Positions 20,521 to 31,751 of a stretch of DNA of 64,000 bases are shown here, piece after piece. Position 1 is the first letter of the stretch, and each line of letters starts with the position of its first letter. Position numbers and translations under genes: made by a program. The notes beneath the pieces are model-generated. The model saw only the letters and a program-made list of their open reading frames with translations. It was not told the DNA's origin and did not search any database. The DNA is from Prorocentrum cordatum (taxonomy: Eukaryota; Sar; Dinophyceae; Prorocentrales; Prorocentraceae): NCBI GenBank assembly GCA_963575745.1, contig CAUYUJ010014592.1:1-64000 (forward strand), written 5' to 3'.

Positions 20521-20985
20521 GGGTCCCCCTCCTCCCCCACCCCCTCCTCCTCCTCCTCCTCCTCCTCCTCCTCCTCCTCCTCCTCGTCCTCGTCCTCCCT
20601 CCTCCCTCCTTCCTCCTTCCTCCTCCCTCCTCCTCCTCCTCCTCCTCCTCCTCCTCGTCCTCGTCCTCCCTCCTCCTCTTCCTCCTCCCCCTCCTCCTCC
20701 TCCTTCTCTCTCCTCCTCCTCTCTCCTCCTCCTCCTCCTCTTCCTCCTCCTCCTCCTCCTCCTCTTCCTTCTTTTCCTGCCTCCTCCCTCCTACCTCATC
20801 CCTCATGCCTCATGCCTCATTCCTCATCATCATCGTCCTCCTCCTCCTTTTCATCCTCCTCCTCCTCCTCCTCCTCCTTCTCCCCTCCTCTACGTTTTCC
20901 TCCTACTCGTCTTCCTCCTCCTACTCCTCATTCTCCCCTCCTCATCTTCCTCCTCCTCTCCCTCCTTCTCTTCCTCCAGCTTTCA
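20521..20985. repeat. (CTC)n tract, about 465 bp
   Basis: The longest CTC array in the left half, with CATG and CATCATCAT interruptions around 20,800-20,835. Confidence 0.95.
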
Positions 20986-21420
20986 AGACATTCGCAGGCG
21001 GGTGGACAACAACCCACTGCATGCATGTGCTCACGCAGAGGCCTTGGGTCTTCGCTTGTACGGGCGCGCCTGATTCATTTCCGCCCCGTCCTCGTGAGCC
21101 TCCTGCTGTCCCCCGACTCGCCCCCGCTCCTCAGCATGCTTACTACGTGGGCCTTGGGTCCTGCAGCTGCCTACCCGTCTAACTCCACCAGTGACTTGTC
21201 GTTGCGGCGGTCGATGCATCGAGTGGCGCTCAGCTTCCACGTGTAGAAATGAAGCAATCCGCTGCGGCACCGACGCCAGACGCGATCGCGTCCGCGCTCA
21301 GTGCAGCCAATGCGCCATTTTGGCGGTGAACCGCCTGCCTTTCAGCGCGGCAACCACGTTGCGTCAGTAGCGTCCGTGCGTTGCCGAAGTAAGACTTACG
21401 AGTTCGCCTCAAGCTACTCG
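20986..21420. other. unique DNA, no gene seen
   Basis: GCCATTTTGGCG at 21,313-21,324 resembles the spliced-leader core but continues GGTGAACCGCC and shows no downstream gene. Confidence 0.4.
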
Positions 21421-21788
21421 CACTCCTCCTCCTTCTCCTCCTCCTCCCTCCCTCCCTCCCTCCCTCCCTCCTCCTCCTCTTCCTCCTCCTCCTCCTCCTC
21501 CTCCTCCTCCTCCTCCTCCTCCTCCTCCGGGGGGCAATCGAGACGGAGGAGGCCCTCTCAGAAGGCGGCGGGGCTCCTGAGAGGCCCTCGTTGGCCACGC
21601 GCACAGAGTGGGGTAGTGCGGAGGGGGGAAGGCTTCTCAAACGCACCCTGCTTCCCAGAAGGCGCGGGCTTTCTCCATAGACGCAGGGCCGGTGCCTTCT
21701 AAGGGGTGGCATGCTTCTAAGAAGCATTCCCCCATTCTCCTCCTCCTCCTCTTCCTCCTCCTCCTCCTCCTCCTCCTTCTCCTCCTCC
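21421..21788. repeat. (CTC)n tracts flanking GC-rich DNA
   Basis: CTC repeats at 21,421-21,528 (with CCTCCCTCCC) and 21,736-21,788. The DNA between is unrecognised. Confidence 0.85.
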
Positions 21789-21852
21789 GACCCCACGTAC
21801 TCCGACCCCACGTACTCCGACCCCACGTACTCCGACCCCATCTAGGAGGCCT
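21789..21852. repeat. tandem right ends of family H
   Basis: Three copies of CCGACCCCACGTACT followed by CCGACCCCATCTAGGAGG, the terminal sequence of family H. This is an end-derived array without the element body. Confidence 0.75.
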
Positions 21853-21970
21853 CTATAGATCTACATTTATATGTATATGTGTATCAGATGTTGTAGAACA
21901 TCTGAAACATACATTTATACACACGTATATATACATACATATATATATATGTATGTATATGCGTGCACAG
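21853..21970. repeat. TATA/CATA microsatellite
   Basis: ATACATATATATATATGTAT and related AT-rich repeats. Confidence 0.85.
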
Positions 21971-22129
21971 CTATATGGGCACCCTTCGGGTGATAAGGAG
22001 GCGTGGGGTGCGAGGGGGAAAAACCCAACTGCTGGCAAATGCGATGGGTTTGACGATGACGACGCTGGTCACGCGCCCTCGAGTCAGCGACGACGCGCGA
22101 TGACGATGTTGCGCTGCGATGTAATACCA
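21971..22129. other. unique spacer
   Basis: Short region with CGACGATG repeats. No gene. Confidence 0.4.
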
Positions 22130-22390
22130 CTATCGCCCCCGCTTTCGGTCTCACTCGATCGATCCCACTATCGACCTCGCGGCCAGTCTTAGCTCCAATT
22201 GATTCAGCGATCGACCCCACTCGCGATGTCACAATCGATGCCTTTTGTCGATCTCGCGGCCGATCCCATTACCGATCTCACAACCAATGCCACAATCAAC
22301 CTCACTGTCGATCTCACTTTTGATTTCACCATTCATCCCATACGAGCGAATTCATTATCGATCGCACTATCGATTGGCTATCGATACCAG
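22130..22390. repeat. CGATC minisatellite, 12-bp-like periodicity
   Basis: Degenerate tandem units such as CACTATCGACCTC, CAATCGATG and ATTATCGATCGCACTATCGA. The periodic reading frame (repeated Asp/Thr/Leu) is a consequence of the repeat, not evidence of a gene. Confidence 0.75.
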
Positions 22391-22639
22391 GGCGGGACAG
22401 CCCATGCCACCGCCCGCCCACCACCGACAGAACACTGACGGGACAACAGCGGGTCACCAACGGGACACCACCGCGCGCCCAAGAGGCGGTCCACTGCATC
22501 CGAACCTAGCGACGGCGGGGTCAGTCCTCTCGCCCGCCCGCGCAGCTTCGCCTCGCCGTATGCACGGCACAATACGAAACCGACACTGATGTCTTTTTTG
22601 GGGGCTCTCTGTTCCACTTCGATACCACCCCCTAACATC
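22391..22639. other. unique DNA, no gene seen
   Basis: Short ACCGACGGGACA-like repeats at 22,395-22,470. Nothing else recognised. Confidence 0.4.
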
Positions 22640-22866
22640 CGATATGCAGATACATAGGTACACATACCTACATACCAACCGATCTACCGTCCTACCTGCA
22701 TAGATACACACATATCGATACACACCTACAGACGTACATACCTACACGTATGCATACGCATATGCATACATATACACATACACGTGCACATGCACATACA
22801 CATACGCATGCATACGTATACCCCTACAGTCATAGCTTCATACACACGCACACACCCGTACGTACA

Positions 22867-22900
<34 letters not shown>

Positions 22901-23514
22901 CATACATGCATACATACATACATACATGCATACACACATACATACATACATACATACATACATACATACATACATACATACATACATACGTACACGCATG
23001 CATACATACAAGCATGCATGCATGCATGCATACATGCATACATACAGTCATGCATGCATGCATGCACATACATGCCTTCATGCATGCATGCACACACAAC
23101 TACATACATAAACACATGCAGGCACACATGCGTACATTCATACGTGCATGGATGCATGCATGCAGGCACACACACCTGCATGCATACATACATATACATA
23201 CATGCATACACACACATATATAGAGATGTAGACATGCACACACATACATGCACACACCTACAGGTATACGTACACTCATACACGCATACATACAGCATCC
23301 ATGTATGCATGCATACATACACGCACGCACACGCATCCATACTGTATGCATACATACACACATGCATACCTGCATCTATACATGCACACAATCCGTTGCA
23401 TACGTACAGACAAACGTACGCACATGCGTACCTCGTAAACACATACATGCATACATGCACACGTGTATGCATACATGCATACATACACACATATACACAC
23501 ATGCAAACAACTTA
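22640..23514. repeat. CATA/CATG microsatellite, about 870 bp
   Basis: Long (CATA)n array with CATG and CACA variants. The repeat has no stop codons in several frames, giving false His/Tyr/Thr-rich or Cys/Met/Val-rich frames on both strands. Confidence 0.95.
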
Positions 23515-24092
23515 CCCCAGTGCGACCCTACCTAGAAGTTGGAGCCCCTAGGAAAGCAGCATTAGTTGCTATGCTATGCCATGCCATGTTATGCTGCGCT
23601 ATGCTATGCTATGCTGCGCTATGCTATGCTATGTTATGCGATGCTAAGCTATGTTATGTCGTGCTGCGCTGTTTTATGATAAGCTATGACATGCTATGCT
23701 GTGCTGTGCTATGCTATGCTATGCTATGCGATGCTTGGCTATGTTGTGCCATGCTATGTCATGCTGAGCTAAGCTGAGATAAGCTAAGCTAACCCTCTAG
23801 GCAGAGCCCAGGTAGGGAGTTACACCCATGCTATGATATGCTATGCTGCGCTAAAGCTCAGCGAAGCTAAGATGAAGGTAAGCTAAGCTAAGATAAACCT
23901 GAGCTAAGATGACGCTAAGCTAAGCTAAGATGTCATAAGCTAAGCTAAGATGAAATAAGCAACGCGAAGCTAAGGGAACGTCACTGGGGGAACCGCGGGG
24001 CGGATGCCGGGGGAACCGCCCGGGGCGGGCCCCACTGCCCGGCCCTTTAAGCTACCGAGTAAAAACCCTTCTAGGCAGAGTCTAGGTAGGGA
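23515..24092 (+). mobile_element. TIR element family B, copy 2 (578 bp), inserted in the CATA array
   Basis: The left end CCCCAGTGCGACCCTACCTA then GAAGTTGGAGCCCC, and the right end AACCCTTCTAGGCAGAGTCT then AGGTAGGGA, are inverted around CCCTACCTAG. Inside are a TATGC array, a second internal copy of the right end (CTCTAGGCAGAGCCCAGGTA near 23,798), a TAAGCTAAG array and a GGAACCGCCCGGGGCGGGCC block. CATA repeats lie on both sides, so it split a pre-existing microsatellite. Confidence 0.92.
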
Positions 24093-24312
24093 ACATACAT
24101 ACATACGTACATACGTACATTCAACCATAAATACATACATACATGTCTAAACACACATGCAGCCATACATGCATACCTACATACAGTTACATGCGTACGT
24201 GTATACATGTTTTACACACACAGACATACATGCATGTACACATGCACACATACGTGACTACATGCATATGTACATGCATTCATGCATGTGTGCATACAAT
24301 CATACATGTACC
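24093..24312. repeat. CATA/CATG microsatellite, right part of the split array
   Basis: ACATACATACGTACATACG and related repeats, continuous in type with 22,640-23,514. Confidence 0.9.
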
Positions 24313-24960
24313 CAAGATTTCTGGGTTGGTGGGCGGGTTGTTTTTGGTTTTTGAGGCAGTGCGCAGTAACAGTTTTAAACAAGAAAGTGTGAATCCGCAA
24401 TTCCTAGACACTACATCGTAGTCCCAAGTGACGGTTAGCGGAGCGGGGGCCTTGCGTGGGCCGCATGCGAAACAATCCAAGTGCCATGTGCTCTGTTGGG
24501 CAGCTCGTAGCTGCACAGGCAGAGAGGAGTAGCCACCAGCGCACTCACAGGGCCAACTTCCATCCGATCGATCCGATTTGAAGTTTTCCTCGGCTGGCCC
24601 GGTCCCGCTCGATTTCAACCTGGCGATCCGAACCGCCCGATGCTTGCATGGTGGTGTTGTGCTTCCTTGCGCATCCGACCCGATTCAAAGCCGACTCCGA
24701 GCCGATGCAGCCCGATCTGACGCGCACTCCGATCCGATCCGATCACCTCATTCGATGCTGGCTGGTCTTGCACGCACTAAGTCGGTCATTCCAATCCGGC
24801 CGTCACTCGTGAGGTGTACAGCCCAGTGAAGGTCCACGTCAGCCCCGAGTCCGAGTCTCCCGCGGAGATGCCCGCGGGCTGGCCGGCCCCACGGCCCAGG
24901 ATGCAGGAGCAGAAGGTCCGCGGCGCAGACGAGGCGGAGGCAGTCCAGGTCTCTCAAGTG
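24313..24960. other. unique DNA with CCGATC minisatellite
   Basis: 24,565-24,755 is rich in CGATCCGAT/CCGATTC phrases. No gene recognised elsewhere. Confidence 0.45.
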
Positions 24961-25106
24961 TGGTCCGAGTGGATGGATTCGGAGGGTCGCGCCGCATCGG
25001 CGATGCATCGGCGCTGCGGTTCGATGTGGAGCTCAATTTTGTCTACGCCTTCGGCGCCGATGGCATCGCTGGCATTGCCGACGCATCGTCGGTGCATCAG
25101 CGAGGA
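24961..25106. mobile_element. TIR element family H, copy 3 (right end lost)
   Basis: The left end TGGTCCGAGTGGATGGATTC and the interior GCGCCGCATCGGCGATGCAT match copies 1 and 2. The element stops at a (GAG)n array at about 25,107, so it is truncated. Confidence 0.75.
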
Positions 25107-25234
25107 AGAGGAGGAGGAGGAGGAGGAGGAGGAGGAGGAGGAGGAGGAGGAGGAGGAGGAGGAGAGGAGAAAGAGGAGGAGGAGGAGGAGGAGGAGGAGG
25201 AGAAGAAGAGGAGGAGGAGGAGGAGGAGGAGGAC
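25107..25234. repeat. (GAG)n tract
   Basis: GAG repeat replacing the right end of the preceding element. Confidence 0.95.
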
Positions 25235-25395
25235 AATGGCGAGCTTAGGAGCCTCTTGGGACGCGGCGCGAGCGTCCGAACCCTTCCGAGCTCGGACCCC
25301 ACGCGGGGGGCCTCTCAAAGGCAGGCGGCGCTCAGGGGAGCTCGGACTGCTGAGGGCAGGCAGGCCGGGCGGAGCGAGCGCGTTGCCTTAGATAT
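25235..25395. other. GC-rich unique DNA
   Basis: Nothing recognised. Confidence 0.4.
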
Positions 25396-25541
25396 ACGTC
25401 GGGCCTGTCCTTCCACAGGAGGAATTTGCAAAAACAGTCCAAAAATAGGGGGGGCGACTTTTGACCATTTTTGAAGGTATGTTTGACTATTTCTTATCTT
25501 TCGTCCCAAATCCGCCTGAAGGGGGGACATGCCCGACCGAA
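25396..25541. mobile_element. TIR element family A, copy 4 (146 bp)
   Basis: The left end ACGTCGGGCCTGTCCTTCCA and the right end GGGGGGACATGCCCGACCGA are inverted. The AT-rich centre includes GACTTTTGACCATTTTTGAA. Confidence 0.88.
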
Positions 25542-26154
25542 CCTTAGATGGGAAGTCACGAAAGATGCCGCTCTGAATGTATATCGGCGAGGCTGGCGCA
25601 CAGCAGCGCTAACTAGTGCCCAGGAGTGCCGAACATCGCCCAAACAGCACCCAACAGCGACATGTGAGGGAGATGCGCTGTGCTTCCTTGTGCGCGCGAT
25701 CTGGCGCGCTAGTTGGGGACAGCCAATCGCTTCCGCGAGTGCCTCTCAACCCCGGGGGTCCCTTCTGAGGCCACCTGCGCGGATGCAACTCCTGGGAGGT
25801 CAAATTCTGACTTTGCCCTGGTCCGAAGTCCGGACTCATCCGGCTTCATCCCGCTCATAGTCTGGCTTAATCGCTCCACCCGGCCTAGTCCCGCTGAGGC
25901 CGCGGCCGAATTCGGTGCAAGAGCCCCCCAACGGGGCCGACTCCTTCTCAAGCCTTCCGGCGAAGACCTCCCAGCAGGATGCCTCCCGCAGCAGCTGGCG
26001 CGTGAGCCCACTCGGCCGCCGCGCGGGCAGCCGAGCGGGCTCGAGGCCAGGATGCCAGCGCGAGCCTCGCCCGCCCGGCGGTCGAGGGGGCTCGGTCTCG
26101 AGCCCCTTTCGGCGGCCGACCGGGCTCGGACGCCGAACGGGCCCAGAAGCGGAG
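25542..26154. other. GC-rich unique DNA, no gene seen
   Basis: The long frames on both strands between two family A copies have no recognisable motif and end inside the elements. Not supported as genes. Confidence 0.4.
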
Positions 26155-26325
26155 CCTTAAGTCGGGCCTGTCCCCCTACAGGAGGATTTTCGACGAGAAA
26201 CGAAAGATACCCCAAAAATAGTCCAAAAATAGTCCCCCGACTATTTTTGGACAATTTTTGATTTTTTGGGGGATGTCTTTATTTTTCGTCGGAGATCCCC
26301 CTGTAGGGGGGCAGGCCCGACTTAA
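26155..26325. mobile_element. TIR element family A, copy 5, flanked by TTAA
   Basis: The left end GTCGGGCCTGTCCCCCTACA and the right end GTAGGGGGGCAGGCCCGAC are nearly perfect inverted repeats, with TTAA immediately outside on both sides. The centre also folds: GTCCAAAAATAGTCCCCCGA then CTATTTTTGGAC. TTAA could be a target duplication or the outermost TIR bases. Confidence 0.93.
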
Positions 26326-26619
26326 GCGAAGCCTGGGGTGGACTGGCGATCGGGCGCAGTGCCGAGGCATGCTCGGAGCAGCAATTTGGTTGGACCTCTC
26401 GTATGTGCGCGCGCGGAGCCGGACAACGAGCAACTGGCATGACCCTGCTCTTCGAGAGGAGGTCCGCGCGCGGTCTTTTCTAGTGGCTCTTTGTGACCAG
26501 GCCTTTCCATTTTTGATGTGTGGCCATGGTCGGGTGGAGCCCCACGCAGTCACCAGTTTCTAGCCGAAGGCATTCGCCCAGAGCCGTCGAGCCCCACTTG
26601 GATTGCCTGCATGGCTTGG
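26326..26619. other. unique DNA, no gene seen
   Basis: Nothing recognised. Confidence 0.4.
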
Positions 26620-26860
26620 CCGGTTGGGTTGGTTGCTCAGTTGGCTGGCTGGTCGGCAGGTTCTTCCTCCTCCTTTCCTCCTCGTCCTCCCTTCCTCCCT
26701 TCCTCCTCCGTTCCTCCTCCCTTCCTCCTCCCTTCCTCCTGGCAGCTCGGCTGGTTTCGCTGCTTTCCTGGCTGGTGGGCTGTCTGCCTGGTTGGCAGGC
26801 TGGCGGGTTGGCATGCAGGATGGTCAGCTGGCTACCTGGCGGGCTTGGAGCGGACCGGAT
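26620..26860. repeat. GGCTGG/GGTTGG minisatellite with CTTCCTCC block
   Basis: GGTTGGTTGCTCAGTTGGCT-type repeats at both ends enclose a TTCCTCCTCCCTTCCTCC tract. Confidence 0.75.
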
Positions 26861-27279
26861 CCATAGCTTTTTGCCCGGGATCGTGACACAGGGAGCGTCG
26901 GCACATCGTCATTTTGCAAGGGTCGTGGGCCCTGCAAGGGCTCGGGCACCCTGCTGTATCGAAGGACGGATCGTGGCCTCGGGAGTGTGCGCCCTTTTTT
27001 GTTTCGCAATGGGTCGCGGATTCTCGGAGTGCCGACCCATTGTCTTGAACGCGGGGATCGTGGCCCTGGAGATTGTTTTTTGTTGGGTCTGGCGATAACC
27101 CGGGTTATCGGGCTTACCCCCCTTCCCCCCCACCCACCCCTAGGATAACCTAAACTTGCCGGTTGTGCAGGTCCAGGGTGGGGGGGTCGCGGGCATATGA
27201 AGGGCTGCCCACAGTGCGAAGGATAGGTTATCGGCCAGCCCCATCCCCCCCCCCCCGGATGACCCGGGGTATCGCCGAT
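26861..27279. other. unique DNA with an 18-bp palindrome
   Basis: CGATAACCCGGGTTATCG at 27,093-27,110 is a perfect palindrome; a related GGTTATCGGCC lies at 27,226. Several GGGATCGTGGCCC-like phrases repeat at 26,875-27,065. No gene. Confidence 0.55.
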
Positions 27280-28420
27280 TCAAGAAAACGGTCTCCTGGG
27301 GGCCAGGATATCCATGGGTCGTTGCCTCAACGGCGCGGGTCCATTGCTTTCTGCGCCGGGGAGCAGCATGACATGGAATGCACGCACCCATAGTTTTCCT
27401 CCTCGGGGTCGTGGTTTTGGAAGCTCGGGATCACCATGTCTGGGGGGGAGAGGGAAGCGCGGATCCACCACATTCTTACGAGGAGCAGAGCACGCAGAGG
27501 TCTTGATGATGCGGCTCGCGGGTGGGAGTACATTCATGTCGGGCTTGGGGGATTCGCGCGCGCTATCTGAAAGTAAGACCAAGGTCAATGGAACAGTTGG
27601 CATGTCGGTGCTCCTGATTTCTAGGTTCAGACGAATCAGAGTTGTCAAGTTGCCGACTTCTGGAACATTCATAGTTGCACGGGTGAGAGTCAAGTTGCTC
27701 AGTTGCTGTGGCAACATATTCGCAGCTTGGTGGCCTCCACAAGCGGGAGTGCTGGCAGAGGTTCTAGTTGGTTTGACCCGTGAGGGCAGGCCCAGTATAG
27801 TTGGAGTGTCACGAACTTTTGTTCCAGCATCGACCGTGCAGGGCCATTATTCGGAATCGCACGTAAAGGCGAAGTGTGCTTGAGTGGAGCTCTGTCGACC
27901 ACACCCAGGTCTCTACGACCATAATTAGTGAACCTGGTGCAACGCAGCTGTGCGAATGCGTGTTGCATGTTCGTCCAATTCCTGACAGTGGCGTTGCTGC
28001 GCGTCATAGCTGGAGAGGCGTTGCGATACAGACCAGTGTTTTTCAGAAAGCGCTCCTCAGATACAGCCCCAGGGGTTCAAACATCAATTCTGTAAGGTAC
28101 GTGTACTACTATGAACATCTGGATCTGATGGAGCGTCTGGATTACGGTAGGGGCGTAGCCGTTCTGAGTGGAGTTCAGGCGATGAAGCCCAATGAGTCTC
28201 AATACCGCGAAGCTTGAAACATGAGAATACGCACGGCTGCCGGAGGCGGCTCGCAAAGGCGTGTCGCGTCTGCTCCGGGTCCGCTTGTGAAGGTGTTTTG
28301 CTATGCAAGGTGTTTCAGAGGCTCCACATACTTCAACTCCAGGAGTTCGAGCACAAATGCCGATAGCTGCGTAGGCTTATACAGACCCGAGTATGTCCGA
28401 GCCTCTGGGTTAGGTGGGGG
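27280..28420 (-). pseudogene. leucine-rich-repeat gene remnant, minus strand
   Basis: On the minus strand, near 27,717-27,620, the reading is LPQQLSNLTLT, then VPEVGNLTTLIRLNLE, then TDMPTVPLTL. This has the spacing of leucine-rich repeats (LPxxxGNLxxLxxLxL). Upstream in another frame, GSNQLEPLPALP and, near 28,300-28,350, LELLELKYVEPLKHL continue the style. Frames are broken between these pieces and no complete ORF remains. A diverged tandem duplication is visible: GTTCTGAGTGGAGTTCAGGC (28,161) versus GTTCTGAGTGGAGGTCAGGC (28,433). Function, if any, is unknown; a chance match is possible. Confidence 0.35.
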
Positions 28421-28885
28421 GCGTAATCGTTCTGAGTGGAGGTCAGGCGACCAAACCCACAGCCTTGCAGACTGCCTGATCCTTGCAAGTTTTCTGAGCC
28501 TAATAATGCACTTTTTGGTCAGCGGCGAAGGCGGACGCCAGCGCGGTCGATCAGCTGGCGGGCAGCCCCCAAGCTTCATACGTGCAGGTTGCGAATATAC
28601 ATGGCCTCCAGAGGCGGCTCGTGAGGGCGTCTCTCCCGCGCGTCGTCGGTGGGGCAGAGTTCTCAAGCTCTGACGTTTCGAGCGCGTCTCTAAAACAGGT
28701 AGCATGGCAGTGAACACATCGCATGGCGACTGACCCAACCCTGAGCAGCTACGGGTAGCGCAGGCTGTATCCCTCCTTTCTCTGGAGGAGGACTCCCTCT
28801 TTGGGCCACGCGGCGGCGCCGCCATAACGTGCAACCCCACTCGGACCCTTCGGCGTGGCTCCCCTTGAGTCCACGGAGCATCGGA
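28421..28885. other. unique DNA, no gene seen
   Basis: Includes the right half of the diverged duplication (to about 28,680) and GC-rich DNA. The phrases GAGGCGGCTCG(T/C)(G/A)A repeat at about 28,245 and 28,612. Confidence 0.4.
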
Positions 28886-29080
28886 GCTCCTGCTCCTCCT
28901 CCTCCTTCTCCTCCTCCTCTTCCTCCTTCGCCTTCTCCTCCTACTACTCCTTTTCCTTCTCCTCCTCCTCCTCCTCCTCCTCCTTCTCCTCCTGCCGTTT
29001 CTGCCGTTTCTCGCTAGGCAGCGTCTGGATCCTTCTCCTCCTCCTCCTTCTCCTCCTCCTCCTCCTCCTCCTCCTCTGGG
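28886..29080. repeat. (CTC)n tracts
   Basis: CTC repeats at 28,886-28,993 and 29,035-29,080. Confidence 0.9.
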
Positions 29081-29330
29081 CGCCCTCGCTAAGGCCGTAC
29101 GTGGAGCCCTCCCTATGGGGGCCACGACACGCGCGAGGGATGTGCCGACCCCTCGCCGGAGCCGCACGTGGAGGTCCCTCTGGTGGCGAGAAGCGTGTGC
29201 GAGCGGCGCGCCGAGGTGGGGCGGCGCCGCCACACGGGCGCCCACTGCTGGGGGGCCGTATGTGGAGCTCTTCCCCGGGCGGTACGAGATGTGCGATGGG
29301 TGCGCCGAAATGGGCATGCGGAGAGCAGCG
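29081..29330. other. GC-rich unique DNA
   Basis: No supported gene. Confidence 0.4.
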
Positions 29331-29790
29331 AGAGGAGGAGGAGGAGGAGGACGAGGAGGAGGAGGAGGAGGTGGAGGGATGAGGAGGAGGAGGAGTGAGG
29401 GGGAGTGAGCAGGAGGAGGAGGAGGAGGACGAGGATGAGGAGGAGGAAGGAGGTGGAGGGATGAGGAGCAGGAGAGGAGGCAGGAGAGAGGAGGAGGAGT
29501 AGGAGGAGGAGGAGGGGAGGGAGGAGAGAGGTGGTGGAGGAGGATGGTGGAGGAGGAGGGAGGAGGGAGGAGAGGGAGGAGGGAGGAGGAGAGGAGGAGG
29601 GAGAGGAGGAGGATGAGGAGGGGAGCGGAAGGAGGAGGGGGGAGGAGGGGGAGGGGAGGAGGGAGGAAGGAGGAGGAGGAGGAGGAGGAGGGAGAGGAGG
29701 AGGAGGAGGAAGAGGATGATGAGGAGGAGGAGGAGGAGGAGGAGGAGGAGAGGGAGGAGGGCAGGGAGGAGGAGGAGGAGGAGAACGAAG
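29331..29790. repeat. (GAG)n tract, about 460 bp
   Basis: GAG array with GGAGGGAGG and GATGAGGAG variants. Together with 28,886-29,080 it forms a potential inverted repeat (CTC left, GAG right) around 250 bp of unique DNA. Confidence 0.95.
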
Positions 29791-30383
29791 GCTGGCGGCG
29801 CCATCCGTGGTACCAATGCCGGCAGATCGCATATCCCAGATCTCAGGGGGGGGAGGGGGATCGGGCATAAGGGGGACGCGGGGTACTGCGGACTGCAGAC
29901 GAGGTTCCAATTCCATGAGAGGTGGGGACAGCGGAACGATTAAGCATTCCCGATAGCCCCTTTGTCGGATAGCCAGGATCCCAGGCAAGGGGGCGCGATT
30001 AGTAGTAGGGCCCCGGAGCACCTCAATTGTCCAGAGACACTAAACCAGGTCTACCGCAGATGGTGTTTTTTTTTGGGTGGCGGTAGTTCCGGTCAGTGGA
30101 CCGGGGCCTGGGGGGCGGCGCCCCCCCCAGCACACATCACTAAACCAGGTCCCACGAAACCCAGTTTTGCCAACGCCCGACCTTGCTATCCTGGACGACG
30201 TCCCCCTTGCCGCACCCCCCTGCTGCGCGCCGCCGATGGCGGAGGAGATGGCGCGTCCTTGCGCGCCTGGCTCGGGCATGCCCGTCCGCTGCCCCCTTTC
30301 CCCTGCATCTGGGGAAGCGCGATCACTACCGCCACAGGCAGGGGGGGGGGGGGGAGTGGGGCAGAAGGAAGGTCGGGGGTGGC
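29791..30383. other. unique DNA, no gene seen
   Basis: Contains ACTAAACCAGGTC twice (30,040 and 30,139) and several homopolymer runs. No gene. Confidence 0.4.
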
Positions 30384-30525
30384 TCCTCCTCCCTCCCTCC
30401 TCCTCCTCCTTCTCCTTCTCCTCCCTCTCCTCCTCCTCCTCTCCTCCTCCTCCTCCTCCTCCTCCTCCTCCTCCTCCCCCTCCTCCTCGTCCTCCTCCCC
30501 TCCTCCTCCTCCTCCTCATGGACGT
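30384..30525. repeat. (CTC)n tract
   Basis: CTC repeat with CTTCTCCTTC interruptions. Confidence 0.95.
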
Positions 30526-30559
30526 TCGCTCTTCGCGGGGCATGCCTACCTAGTGACCT

Positions 30560-30735
30560 TCGGCCCAGGGTCTCTAGGGATGCCTTGGTGCATTTACGGG
30601 TGCCTCATAGGGCACCTTTTGGGTGCCTCTCGGGGCCGCTTGGGGCATCTCGGGGATCTCGTGGAGCCTCTTGGGGACGTCTCGGGGGCCTCTGGGGTGC
30701 TCGTGGGGGCGCGTTTGGGTCTTGAGCTTTGTATG
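30560..30735. repeat. GGGGCCTCTTGGGG-type decamer array
   Basis: Repeats such as GGTGCCTCTCGGGGCCGCTT, GGGGATCTCG and GGAGCCTCTTGGGG are of the same kind as in family I but lack its ends. Confidence 0.65.
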
Positions 30736-31087
30736 GGGGGGACATCCTTCCGAGGCCCCTTCGTGGTACCCAGAGCATTGAAGACACATGATCTTTCGAT
30801 GCCTTCTGATTCTGGCGGAAGTCACACGATCTCCAGAAATCACGCGGAACGCCCCCAATCAATTTTGCAGTTGGAGTCCTGGGGCCCGTAAAGCAGTTCA
30901 AATATGATCCATCTCTCCCTCTCTTGTGTCCTGTCCCATCGCCGTCCCCTCCTCCGCCGCGCTCTGCACTGGCGCACCAAGGGAATCCGAGGGAAGCCCG
31001 GAGCTCCCGAACTACCGAAGCGCATGTTCGCAGAGCTCCGCTCTGCTCATGGGCGCTTTGGGGATCCCGAGCGTGGGAGCGAATGTT
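30736..31087. other. unique DNA, no gene seen
   Basis: Nothing recognised. Confidence 0.4.
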
Positions 31088-31242
31088 AAGTCGGGCATGT
31101 CCCTCTTCATGAGGAGTAGTCAACAAAACATCAAAAACATAGTCGAGGGACGATGTTTCGTTTTTATGTTACTTTTTACTGTTTTGGGACTGTTGTTGAT
31201 TTGTCCTTCAAAGCCTGCCTGTAGGGGGGCGTTCCCGACCTG
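31088..31242. mobile_element. TIR element family A, copy 6 (155 bp)
   Basis: The left end AAGTCGGGCATGTCCCTCTT and the right end TGTAGGGGGGCGTTCCCGAC are inverted. The internal AGTCGAGGGACGATGTTTCG matches the family centre. Confidence 0.88.
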
Positions 31243-31404
31243 AGGCAAATGGTTTTGGGCCGGTCAGCGGAGAGACGGGGCTGTGAGCCCGCGCACAAAA
31301 GGCAGTCCTGGGAGGCTGGGGTGCACAGTCTCGCGCCGGAGTCAGCTTAGCGGCGCTCTGCCAGCACACACGTGCTGGCGGGAAAAGCGGGAAGCCGGGC
31401 TGCC
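31243..31404. other. GC-rich unique DNA
   Basis: Nothing recognised. Confidence 0.4.
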
Positions 31405-31751
31405 GTGAGGAGGAGGAGGAGGAGGAGGAGGAGAAGGAGGAGGAGGAGTGGAGCAGGAGGAGGCGCAGGGCGCTGCGCTGCGCACTGGCCCCGAGCCGCA
31501 TGCACTCCATTTTTTTGGCAGCTGCATCGGCGCGCTCTCGCAGGGCGCGCTTCTGCTAATCCATGCGCGGGAGCCCGGGGCGCCCACGAGCCTGGGGCAA
31601 AGATGCTGCGGGCCAACTCGCAGAGCGGCGCGCCGCTGCCGACAGCCCAGAAAGTCCAAGAACACCCAGAAATCGTGGAGAAAGTGTGAGTGTTGGCCAC
31701 AGTGCCTCCTCCTCCTCCTCCTCCTCCTCCTCCTCCTCCTCCTCCTCCTCG
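31405..31751. repeat. (GAG)n and (CTC)n tracts in inverted order
   Basis: GAG at 31,405-31,465 and CTC at 31,703-31,751 with unrecognised GC-rich DNA between. Confidence 0.85.

Noticed and set aside
22726-23551. His/Thr/Tyr-rich plus frames and Cys/Val/Met-rich minus frames
   Set aside because: Direct translation of the CATA microsatellite.
25542-26154. A gene between two family A elements (about 180 codons on either strand)
   Set aside because: Frames end inside the TIR elements, overlap on both strands and show no domain.
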